From positions 1 to 11,757 of the forward strand of contig URJD01000041.1 in NCBI GenBank assembly GCA_900548075.1: a stretch of DNA of 11,757 nucleotides. Reading direction: 5' to 3'. Position 1 is the stretch's first letter. Each line of letters starts with the position of its first letter. Below the pieces are notes generated by a model. It ran no database searches. It worked only from the letters and a program-made list of their open reading frames with translations, and had not been told where the DNA came from. The DNA comes from an uncultured Collinsella sp. (GTDB lineage: Bacteria; Actinomycetota; Coriobacteriia; Coriobacteriales; Coriobacteriaceae). A program made the position numbers and the translations under genes. Shown one piece after another: positions 1 through 5,903 of this stretch.

Positions 1-2
1 TT

Positions 3-833
3 TACCTGTTGGAGCCGTCCCGCCCCAAGCTTGACGAGCGGGGACTCAAGCGCTGCTATATCTGCCCGCATGGTCACCAGGGGGCGGGTGCTGCAAGCAT
101 AGCCGGCGTTGCGGGCGTGCCGGCGGTCGACGATGCCGTGCGTAAGTTCAATTACGACTACGGTCTGCGTTTGGCGCGCATGGGTTATGTGACCGTCTGC
201 CCCGATGCGCGTGGTTGGGGATACCGTCGTGACTGGAAGGGTCAGGGCGACGACGAGAACAGCTACCTGCGCGGTACGTGTCTGAATCAAGCACGTATGG
301 CCGAGCCGCTGGGTCTTACGGTCGCGGGCCTCAACGCCTGGGACAACATGCGCTTGATTGATTACTTGGAGACACGCGGTGACATTGCCATGGACGACCT
401 GGGCTGCTTTGGTTTTTCGGGCGGCGGTTACATGACGTTGTACCTGTCCGCGCTCGACCCGCGCGTGCGCAAGGCGTTTGTCTCGGGCTATCTGTACGGC
501 GTTGATGATTCGCTACTGCACCTCAACGGCAATTGCAGCTGCAATTACACGCCTGGACTCTGGCGTCTGCTCGACATGGGCGACATTGCATCGCTTGTCG
601 CGCCACGGCCGCTCTTGGTTCAGAGCTGCGAGAAAGACCATCTCAACGGCGCCCGCGGGCTTGCGAACGTAGACGAGCAGCTCCATATCGTTCGCGACGC
701 CTACGCGCTGCTGGGCAAGGACGAAAACCTTCTGCACGAGGTCTGCCCGGGTGGACACCACCTGGGCGTGGCGCATCTTGCCGAGGATATCGAATGGCTC
801 GATTCGCAAGTTGCGGAATACGCCCACGCATAG
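3..833 (+). CDS. Alpha/beta-hydrolase esterase (acetyl-xylan-esterase/dienelactone-hydrolase-like), 5' end outside window
   Basis: Probable serine esterase removing acyl groups from sugars. The frame is open to the left edge with no RBS-supported start, so the gene is taken as 5'-truncated. A TTG at 9 could be read as a start but has no Shine-Dalgarno. Counting that codon as residue 1, the nucleophile elbow is GFSGG with Ser137, the charge-relay acid is probably Asp210 after the strand PLLVQSCEKD, and the histidine is His250 or His251 in GGHH. An oxyanion-type PHGHQG lies at 20-25, and CNYTPG followed by MGDI (178-193) resembles esterases that accompany glycosidases. No signal peptide is visible, but the N-terminus is missing. 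The SGNH esterase follows 69 nt downstream, so the two may be co-transcribed. Fold and catalytic class are clear. The substrate is inferred from the GH105 neighbour. Confidence 0.82.
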   Translation, partial: YLLEPSRPKLDERGLKRCYICPHGHQGAGAASIAGVAGVPAVDDAVRKFNYDYGLRLARMGYVTVCPDARGWGYRRDWKGQGDDENSYLRGTCLNQARMAEPLGLTVAGLNAWDNMRLIDYLETRGDIAMDDLGCFGFSGGGYMTLYLSALDPRVRKAFVSGYLYGVDDSLLHLNGNCSCNYTPGLWRLLDMGDIASLVAPRPLLVQSCEKDHLNGARGLANVDEQLHIVRDAYALLGKDENLLHEVCPGGHHLGVAHLAEDIEWLDSQVAEYAHA

Positions 834-890
834 TCCCTCGGTATGTTGTGAATGAACGGTATGTACCTGTATGACCGCCGGTGTGCGGGT

Positions 891-896
891 GAGGAG
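891..896 (+). promoter_or_regulatory. Ribosome-binding site deciding the SGNH hydrolase start
   Basis: GAGGAG lies 6 nt before the ATG at 903. The frame is open back to an ATG at 852, but that codon has no purine-rich site before it, and the intervening residues are not typical of the family. Confidence 0.7.
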
Positions 897-902
897 AAGA
901 AT

Positions 903-1571
903 ATGGAAACGAAAAACTTGAGCGAAACGACCATCTGCTGCTTTGGCGATTCGACCACCTGGGGCGATAACGGATGCGGCGGGGGAGGCAACGATATCTC
1001 CTGGACTTCGCACCTGGGTGCGCTGCTGGGCGGCGCTACGATCGAGAACTTTGGTATTAAGGGTTCGCGTATTGCCGTCAAGGCCGACCGTAGCGATTCG
1101 TTTGTCGAGCGCTTGGACGGCATCGATCACACGGCAGATATCTGCATCGTCTTTGGCGGCGTTAACGACTTTAGCCGTAACGTGCCGCTGGGAGAGCTGG
1201 GCAGCACGGACGTGCACGAGTTCTACGGTGCGCTCGACTACCTGATCCGCACCATCACGGCGCGCTCGCCTCAGGCAAAGCTGGTGTTTATGACGCCGTG
1301 CAAGACGAGCGGCAAACACGAGAAGGATATTCCGGCAAGCAACGAGGCCAACCATCTGGGCCTGACGCAAGACGCCTATGTGCGCGCGATGCTGGAGGTC
1401 TGCGATCGCTACTCGGTGCCGGTGATCGACCTGTATGCGCAAAGCGGCATCAGCCCGTTTTTGCCGGAGCACCGCGAGCTCTACATGCCGGACGGTCTGC
1501 ATTACAGCCCTGCCGGCTATGAGCGCCTGGCGCATCGCATCGCTGCGGGCCTCACCGCCGTTTGCCGTTAA
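903..1571 (+). CDS. SGNH/GDSL-family hydrolase (probable carbohydrate esterase)
   Basis: A 222-residue cytoplasmic esterase of the SGNH superfamily, which includes rhamnogalacturonan acetylesterases. The motif blocks are visible in order: block I FGDSTTWG with nucleophile Ser17, block II glycine near GIKGSR (51-56), block III GGVND with Asn88, and block V DGLH with the Asp197-His200 pair followed by YSPAGYERLA. The length is normal for a single-domain enzyme. There is no signal peptide or membrane segment, so it should act on imported oligosaccharides or other intracellular esters. The start at 903 is chosen from GAGGAG 6 nt upstream. It lies between the alpha/beta-hydrolase and the GH105 gene, all on one strand. 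Two different esterase folds beside an uronyl hydrolase suggest deacetylation of pectic fragments, but the natural substrate cannot be read from sequence. Confidence 0.88.
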   Translation: METKNLSETTICCFGDSTTWGDNGCGGGGNDISWTSHLGALLGGATIENFGIKGSRIAVKADRSDSFVERLDGIDHTADICIVFGGVNDFSRNVPLGELGSTDVHEFYGALDYLIRTITARSPQAKLVFMTPCKTSGKHEKDIPASNEANHLGLTQDAYVRAMLEVCDRYSVPVIDLYAQSGISPFLPEHRELYMPDGLHYSPAGYERLAHRIAAGLTAVCR

Positions 1572-1596
1572 AAGTTTGCCGTTCGCGGGGATTATA

Positions 1597-1612
1597 GGGT
1601 TAACGTTCACCC
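1597..1612. promoter_or_regulatory. Candidate operator 1 (palindrome centred on AACGTT)
   Basis: GGGTTAACGTTCACCC is a 16-bp near-palindrome with one non-complementary pair, centred on AACGTT. A second copy at 1638-1653 matches at 14 of 16 positions. A central CG within an AACGTT core is common in LacI-family operators, so a sugar-responsive repressor is the natural guess. No regulator gene lies in the window. This copy ends immediately before the TATAAT box. Confidence 0.55.
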
Positions 1613-1618
1613 TATAAT
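1613..1618 (+). promoter_or_regulatory. Candidate -10 box of the GH105 operon promoter
   Basis: An exact TATAAT lies between the two operator candidates, with no convincing -35 at 16-18 bp upstream because that stretch is the left hairpin arm. An alternative promoter is TTCACC (1607-1612) with TACACT (1631-1636) at 18-bp spacing. Both would start transcription 1625-1645, upstream of the GH105 RBS. Confidence 0.4.
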
Positions 1619-1637
1619 CCCCGTTCGCGTTACACTA

Positions 1638-1653
1638 GGGGAAACGTTCACCC
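1638..1653. promoter_or_regulatory. Candidate operator 2 (palindrome centred on AACGTT)
   Basis: GGGGAAACGTTCACCC repeats operator 1. The right part AACGTTCACCC (1643-1653) is identical over 11 bp to 1602-1612. Centre-to-centre distance is 41 bp, close to four helical turns, placing both sites on the same DNA face. It lies just downstream of the presumed transcription start, a typical repressor position. Confidence 0.5.
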
Positions 1654-1678
1654 ATCAATAACGTCAGAGGGGACAGCA

Positions 1679-2914
1679 ATGGGTTGCAATCAGATTCTGG
1701 ACCGTTATATCGAGCAGTTGATCGAGACCTCTACGCCTCAGGCACCGGCCTGGAATATCGAAAAGCTTCGCGCCGGCAAGGAGAACACTTGGAATTACAT
1801 TGACGGCTGCATGATCAAGGCACTCATCGAGCTGTACGAGATCACCGGCGAGCAGCGTTACCTGACCTTCGCCGACGACTATATCGACTTCTTTGTCCAG
1901 GATGACGGCACCATCAAGCATTACGATCCCCAGGAGTACAACCTCGACAACGTCAACGCGGGCAAAACCCTCTACAAACTCTATGACCTGGTGGGCAAGC
2001 CCAAGTACCGTGCCGCCATGGATACCATCTACCGTCAGCTCGAGACCCAGCCGCGTACCAAAGAGGGTGTGTTTTGGCACAAAGCCGTCTACCCCAACCA
2101 GATCTGGCTCGACGGCATGTATATGGCGCAGCCGTTCTACATGCAGTACGAGCTGAGCTTCCACAACCGCCGTGCCTGCTCGGATAGCTTCCATATGTTC
2201 CAGGTGGTGCACGACCTGATGCGCAACCCCCTCAACGGCCTGTACTATCACGCCTACGACGCGAGCCGCAAGCAGTTCTGGTGCGATCCCGTCACCGGCC
2301 TTTCGGCCAACTTCTGGCTGCGCGCCGAGGGCTGGTTCGCCATGGCGCTCATCGATACCTGGGAGCTCATGCCGCCCTCGATGTCGGCCGAGAAGGACGA
2401 GATCCGCAAGATGTTCCACGACCTGATCGACGCCATGCTGCCGTATCAGGACGAGAAGACCGGCATGTGGCACCAGGTCATCAACCTGCCCAATATCGCC
2501 CCCAACTATCTGGAGGAGTCGGGCAGCGCCATCTTTGCCAACGCCATCATGAAGGGCGTGCGCCTGGGCGTGCTGGGCGAGCGCTACTACCAGTACGGCC
2601 GTCGCGCTTTTGATGGCATCTGCGACACGTGCCTGTCCGAGCGCGACGGGCAGTTGGCGCTTGACAATATCTGTCTGGTGGCGGGCCTTGGCAACACCGC
2701 GCACCGCGAGGGCACGTTTGGCTACTACATGAGTGAGCCCGTCGTCAAAAACGACGCGAAGGGCGTGGCGCCGCTGGTGCTCGCCTATATCGAGACCATG
2801 CATCATGACAAGCTTGCCGGTAAGCGCGATCCGCTTGCCCCTTCGGGCGTGTGCTCCATCGACGACCCGTTTGGCGGCTACACGCCGGGCATCAATGCGT
2901 GCAAGGAGGCCTAG
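1679..2914 (+). CDS. GH105-family unsaturated rhamnogalacturonyl/uronyl hydrolase
   Basis: A 411-residue cytoplasmic (alpha/alpha)6-barrel glycoside hydrolase resembling YteR-type GH105 enzymes, which hydrate and release the unsaturated uronic acid that polysaccharide lyases leave at the non-reducing end. Family landmarks are LDNVNAGKTL with Asp90, RTKEGVFWHK (126-135), IWLDGMYMAQPF with the expected general acid/base Asp145, WLRAEGWFAMALIDTWELMP (213-232), GMWHQV (262-267) and EESGSA (279-284). Length is normal for the family and no signal peptide is seen, so the substrate is an imported disaccharide or short oligosaccharide. AGAGGGG (1666-1672) sits 6 nt before the ATG. It heads a transcript with the isomerase 2 nt downstream and probably the oxidoreductase, under the paired operator candidates. 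The related GH88 family is the main alternative; the motif pattern favours GH105. Exact linkage specificity is unknown. Confidence 0.9.
   Translation: MGCNQILDRYIEQLIETSTPQAPAWNIEKLRAGKENTWNYIDGCMIKALIELYEITGEQRYLTFADDYIDFFVQDDGTIKHYDPQEYNLDNVNAGKTLYKLYDLVGKPKYRAAMDTIYRQLETQPRTKEGVFWHKAVYPNQIWLDGMYMAQPFYMQYELSFHNRRACSDSFHMFQVVHDLMRNPLNGLYYHAYDASRKQFWCDPVTGLSANFWLRAEGWFAMALIDTWELMPPSMSAEKDEIRKMFHDLIDAMLPYQDEKTGMWHQVINLPNIAPNYLEESGSAIFANAIMKGVRLGVLGERYYQYGRRAFDGICDTCLSERDGQLALDNICLVAGLGNTAHREGTFGYYMSEPVVKNDAKGVAPLVLAYIETMHHDKLAGKRDPLAPSGVCSIDDPFGGYTPGINACKEA
2903..2909 (+). promoter_or_regulatory. Ribosome-binding site deciding the sugar isomerase start
   Basis: AAGGAGG lies inside the last codons of the GH105 gene, 7 nt before the ATG at 2917. 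It selects this start over the in-frame ATG at 2851, which lies deep within GH105 and would add 22 residues unlike the family. The arrangement suggests translational coupling. Confidence 0.8.
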
Positions 2915-2916
2915 GC

Positions 2917-3834
2917 ATGGTGCAGTCAAAAGGCGCGTTGAGTGTCGGCGTGCGTCTGCACGACCTGCCCGAGGGCACGGTGGAGGAGCGCATTCGCATG
3001 GCGGGCAAACTGGGTTTCTCGTGCATCCAGCTGCCGAGCAAAGTGCTCTACAAGTCCTTTGGCATTAACCGTTCCGGCCTTACGCACGAACTCACCGACC
3101 ATCTGCGCGAGGTGCTCGACACCAACGGCGTGCAGGTGGCGGTGCTCGGCTGCTATAAAAACCTGGCAACGCCCGATCAGAATCAACTGGTGGATACCTA
3201 TGCCGAGTACGAGGCGTGCCTGAGGTTCGCGCGCTGGCTTGGGGGCTGTCCGGTGGGGACCGAGACGGGGCGCCCTAACGCGCAGAACAAGATGGCCGAT
3301 GACCGTTTTTCGGCCGCTGCGCTCGATACGTTTTGCAAAGGACTCGCACGCGTGTGCTCGATGGCCGAAAAGGAGGGCGGCGAGCTTCTGATTGAGCCCG
3401 GTTGGAACGAGATCGTCAATACGCCCGAGCGCTGCCGCGAGGTTCTGGAGCGCGTCCCGAGCCCGGCGCTCGGCGTGATCTACGACCCGGTGTCGCTGCT
3501 GCATCCCACGATCGTCGGTGAGGCTTCCGAGCAGGTGTCGCGTATGTTGCACCTGTGCGGCAGCAAGATTCGCGTGCTGCATGCAAAGGACTACGAGATT
3601 GTAGACAACGAGGACCAGGATGGCTGGTGTGATGGCTCGGGCTCTCGTTTGGTATGCCACGGCGCCTGTACGTGCGGAAACTTTGATTTTGAGGCTATTG
3701 CCGCCTGGGCCGCGGCCGCGCGACCGGGCATTATGACCGTTATCGAGAACAGCACACCGTCCACGGTCGAGCGTTCGCGCGACGAGTTGCTGCGCATGGG
3801 CCGCAGCGTGATGTGCGAGCACGTGATTCTGTAA
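2917..3834 (+). CDS. Sugar phosphate isomerase/epimerase (xylose-isomerase-like TIM barrel)
   Basis: A 305-residue protein of the AP-endonuclease-2/xylose-isomerase-like TIM-barrel family, whose members isomerise or epimerise sugars and their phosphates with a divalent metal. Barrel strands are recognisable: LSVGVRL (8-14), CIQLPS (36-41), VAVLGCYKNL (74-83), LLIEPGWNE (157-165), LGVIYDPV (185-192), IRVLHAKD (218-225) and MTVIENS (273-279). Likely metal ligands are Glu160, Asp190, His222 and Glu277 at strand ends. Normal length, cytoplasmic. The start is 2 nt after the GH105 stop, so the two are almost certainly co-translated, and the product is expected to act on the sugar released by GH105 or a later intermediate. 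An odd feature is a Cys/His-rich loop (Cys238, Cys247, His248, Cys251, Cys253) just before the last strand. The substrate is not predictable; endonuclease function is unlikely in this setting. Confidence 0.83.
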   Translation: MVQSKGALSVGVRLHDLPEGTVEERIRMAGKLGFSCIQLPSKVLYKSFGINRSGLTHELTDHLREVLDTNGVQVAVLGCYKNLATPDQNQLVDTYAEYEACLRFARWLGGCPVGTETGRPNAQNKMADDRFSAAALDTFCKGLARVCSMAEKEGGELLIEPGWNEIVNTPERCREVLERVPSPALGVIYDPVSLLHPTIVGEASEQVSRMLHLCGSKIRVLHAKDYEIVDNEDQDGWCDGSGSRLVCHGACTCGNFDFEAIAAWAAAARPGIMTVIENSTPSTVERSRDELLRMGRSVMCEHVIL

Positions 3835-3871
3835 CGAAGCAGGTTGGCGAAAGAGATTGTCGTAGAGGTCC

Positions 3872-3876
3872 AGGAG
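3872..3876 (+). promoter_or_regulatory. Ribosome-binding site deciding the oxidoreductase start
   Basis: AGGAG lies 8 nt before the ATG at 3885. The frame also contains an ATG at 3813 inside the isomerase gene, but the extra 24 residues look unlike the family and no site precedes it. Confidence 0.75.
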
Positions 3877-3884
3877 AGGAACCG

Positions 3885-5102
3885 ATGGCTATTCATATTG
3901 TTGAGGAAGCGAACCGTTGCCTTGGGTGCAAGAAGGCGTTCTGCCAGCTTAAAGGCTGCCCGGTGCAGACGCCTATTCCGCAGGTCATTGACTTGTTCAA
4001 GCAGCGTCGTCTGGAAGAGGCAGGTGAGCTGCTGTTCCAGAACAACCCCATGAGCGCGGTCTGCTCCATGATCTGCAACCATTCGGGTCAGTGTGAGGGC
4101 GCGTGCATCCAGGGCCGCAAGGGTGCGCCGGTGCACTTCTCGAGCATCGAGAACTATATCTCGACTGCGTATTTGGATCGTAGGGAGTGGAAGCCTGCGC
4201 CGTCGTGCGGCAAGCAGGTTGCCGTGGTCGGTTCCGGTCCTGCCGGCATTACCGTGGCCATTAAGATGGCCCAGCTGGGCTGTGCCGTCACGGTGTTTGA
4301 ACAGCGCCCCGAGATCGGCGGCGTGCTGGAGTACGGTATCCCCGAGTTCCGCCTGCCCCGTGCGCTCGTGCAAAAGTACCGCCACGTGATGTGCTCGCTT
4401 GGCGTGCGCGTCCGTCCCTCGACCACCATCGGCGGCGCGCTGCATATCGACGACCTGCTGCGCGACGGCTACGATGCGGTCTTTGTCGGTACCGGTACCT
4501 GGCGCGCCCGCAAGCTGGGTATTCCCGGCGAGTCGCGCGGCAACGTGCTGTTTGGTATCGATTACCTGGTCGATCCCACGAGTGTGGCGATCGGTCAGAA
4601 CGTGGCGGTTATCGGCGCCGGCAACGTGGCCATGGATGTTGCCCGTACGGCTCTGCGCTCGGGTGCTCGCAAGGTTACCGCGTATGCCCGATCGCGTCAT
4701 ATCTCGGCCATCGATGACGAGGTGGAGCTGACCGAGCTTGACGGTGCCGAGATCGTGCGCGGCAAGGCGATCTGCGCCATCGACGACAACGGTCCGGTGT
4801 TCGAGACGGCTATCTTTGACGAGGACGACAACGTGGTGGGCTACGAGGAAGAGCTCGACCATGTGTCCGCCGATACCGTGGTGATCGCAGCCTCGCAGGT
4901 GCCCAAGGACAAGCTCGTGCTTACGACGGGCGGTCTGGAAACCGACCATCGCGGCCTTCTTTCGGTCGATGAGCACGGCATGACCACCGTGCCTGGCGTC
5001 TTTGCCGCCGGCGACGTGGTCAACGGCCCGCTCACTGTGGTCCATGCTGTAGCCGGCGCCAAGCTCGCCGTCGAAGGCATGACCAGCTACCTGGGCCTCT
5101 AA
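3885..5102 (+). CDS. GltD-like Fe-S/FAD NAD(P)H oxidoreductase (glutamate synthase small-subunit family)
   Basis: A 405-residue cytoplasmic flavoprotein with the fold of the glutamate synthase beta subunit and the large subunit of NfnAB-type enzymes. It would pass electrons from NAD(P)H through FAD and Fe-S centres to a partner. The N-terminus has the two cysteine groups for [4Fe-4S] clusters: Cys12, 15, 20, 25 and Cys60, 64, 70, 74 (CxxxC-x5-CxxxC). The FAD Rossmann motif is VGSGPAG (115-121) with Glu139. The NAD(P) motif is IGAGNVAMD (243-251), with Arg269/Arg271 suggesting NADPH. The C-terminal GVFAAGDV (371-378) closes the FAD site. It is shorter than a typical GltD (about 470) and no large subunit or ferredoxin partner is present. 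It begins 50 nt after the isomerase on the same strand, probably in the same transcript. Family assignment is firm; gltD itself is not supported without gltB, so no symbol is given. Confidence 0.85.
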   Translation: MAIHIVEEANRCLGCKKAFCQLKGCPVQTPIPQVIDLFKQRRLEEAGELLFQNNPMSAVCSMICNHSGQCEGACIQGRKGAPVHFSSIENYISTAYLDRREWKPAPSCGKQVAVVGSGPAGITVAIKMAQLGCAVTVFEQRPEIGGVLEYGIPEFRLPRALVQKYRHVMCSLGVRVRPSTTIGGALHIDDLLRDGYDAVFVGTGTWRARKLGIPGESRGNVLFGIDYLVDPTSVAIGQNVAVIGAGNVAMDVARTALRSGARKVTAYARSRHISAIDDEVELTELDGAEIVRGKAICAIDDNGPVFETAIFDEDDNVVGYEEELDHVSADTVVIAASQVPKDKLVLTTGGLETDHRGLLSVDEHGMTTVPGVFAAGDVVNGPLTVVHAVAGAKLAVEGMTSYLGL

Positions 5103-5204
5103 CCCATCCCATCCATCAGTTGCGGTGAAATACGGACTGTTTTGGCTGTCAAAGGCCTTATCTAATCCGTATTCCACCGCAACTTTTTGTGGGATGGGTT
5201 AGAG
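5097..5204. repeat. Composite nested inverted repeat at the convergent boundary
   Basis: The outer arms are 15 bp and exact: CTCTAACCCATCCCA (5097-5111) against its reverse complement at 5190-5204. They contain the last codon (CTC, Leu) and TAA stop of both convergent genes. The inner arms are 19 bp with one mismatch: 5118-5136 (AGTTGCGGTGAAATACGGA) against 5166-5184. The inner loop is 29 nt. The size and symmetry suggest either a terminator or a small palindromic repeat element that may recur in the genome. Confidence 0.8.
5118..5188 (+). terminator. Intrinsic terminator for the sugar-utilisation transcript
   Basis: The 19-bp inner stem (one mismatch) is followed directly by a T-run at 5184-5188 on the + strand, suiting termination after the oxidoreductase. 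In the opposite direction the stem is followed by GATGGATGGG rather than Ts, so kdpE would need another mode of termination or rely on the long hairpin alone. Confidence 0.65.
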
Positions 5205-5903
5205 ACGCTGCATGCGGTATCCGACACCCATGTGCGTCTGAATCATCTTGGGGTGAGAGGGGTCTGCCTCGATCTTCTTGCGCAGGGTGCGCATGAACAC
5301 GCGCAGGCTCGCCAGATCGCTGTCCCAGCTCGTGCCCCATATCTCGCGGGTGATGAAGGTGTGGGTGAGCACCTTGTCGACGTTTTTCGCCAGAAGGACG
5401 AGCAATTTGTACTCGGTTGGGGTGAGCGAGAGCTCGCGTCCGTCTTTCGTCGCGTATCCTGCGGCGTAGTCGATATGCAGCGGACCGTTGTCGAACGTGC
5501 TCGCTTCTGTCGACTCGCTCGACGCCATCGAGGAGCGCCTCAAATTCGCGCGGACGCGCGCGAGCAACTCATCCACCGAAAAGGGCTTGGTGAGGTAGTC
5601 GTCTGCCCCCTCGTCAAGTGCTGCAATCTTGTCGGAATCTTCGGTGCGCGCCGAAATGACGATAATGGGGACTGCCGACCAGCTTCGGATCTTCGTGATG
5701 ACCTCGATACCGTCAATGTCGGGAAGGCCGAGGTCGAGCATGATGAGGCTGGGGCCGTGCGACACCGCATCCATGATGGCGGCCTGGCCGTTGCAAACCT
5801 TGCTCACGACATAGCCGTGGAGGTCAAGCGCGGTCGAAACGAGGTTTTGAACGGTCAGGTCATCTTCGACCAGGAGGATGCGTGGCTTAGCGGCATTATT
5901 CAT
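5199..5903 (-). CDS. kdpE: KdpE response regulator (OmpR/PhoB family)
   Basis: A 234-residue cytoplasmic transcription factor that, when phosphorylated by KdpD, activates kdpFABC. The receiver domain (about 7-123) shows the acidic pair Asp14/Asp15 in LVEDD, phospho-acceptor Asp57 in IMLDLGLPDIDG, Ser84 in VISA and Lys106 in LTKPF. A linker leads to an OmpR-type winged-helix domain (about 140-232) with LSLTPTEYKLLVLLAKN and the terminal wing THMGVGYRM. Length is normal. The start ATG at 5901-5903 overlaps the end of kdpD by 8 nt (ATGAATAA), a strong sign of translational coupling. The frame continues open upstream inside kdpD, but that extension is not homologous sequence. The name rests on the paired KdpD and adjacent kdp operon rather than on the regulator alone. 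Its stop codon lies within the outer arm of the convergent inverted repeat. Confidence 0.93.
   Translation of the reverse strand: MNNAAKPRILLVEDDLTVQNLVSTALDLHGYVVSKVCNGQAAIMDAVSHGPSLIMLDLGLPDIDGIEVITKIRSWSAVPIIVISARTEDSDKIAALDEGADDYLTKPFSVDELLARVRANLRRSSMASSESTEASTFDNGPLHIDYAAGYATKDGRELSLTPTEYKLLVLLAKNVDKVLTHTFITREIWGTSWDSDLASLRVFMRTLRKKIEADPSHPKMIQTHMGVGYRMQRL

Larger units (their letters stand above)
1587..1622. repeat. Perfect inverted repeat, 14-bp arms and 8-nt loop
   Basis: The arm GGGGATTATAGGGT (1587-1600) is the exact reverse complement of 1609-1622, separated by TAACGTTC. It lies 15 nt after the SGNH stop. No T-tract follows the right arm (next bases GTTCGCG), which argues against a classical terminator. 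Each arm contains TATAAT on one strand. The 8-mer CGTTCGCG occurs at both edges (1580-1587 and 1622-1629), each copy sharing one base with the repeat. It could act as an operator, an RNA hairpin separating two transcripts, or both. Confidence 0.8.

Noticed and set aside
852..902. In-frame upstream start for the SGNH hydrolase
   Set aside because: No Shine-Dalgarno precedes the ATG at 852, whereas GAGGAG is correctly spaced from the ATG at 903, and the extension is not part of the SGNH fold.
5147..5152. Perfect TTGACA on the minus strand in the loop of the convergent repeat
   Set aside because: No -10-like hexamer lies at 16-18 bp, and a promoter here would run into the end of the oxidoreductase gene. 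Taken as coincidence.
513..5177. Long minus-strand open frames opposite the sugar-utilisation genes (for example 1664-2929 and 3591-5177)
   Set aside because: Each shares codon boundaries with the sense gene, so it stays open merely because the sense genes avoid TTA, CTA and TCA codons. The products show no family motifs and are rich in His, Arg, Ala and Val, while the sense proteins carry clear catalytic motifs.
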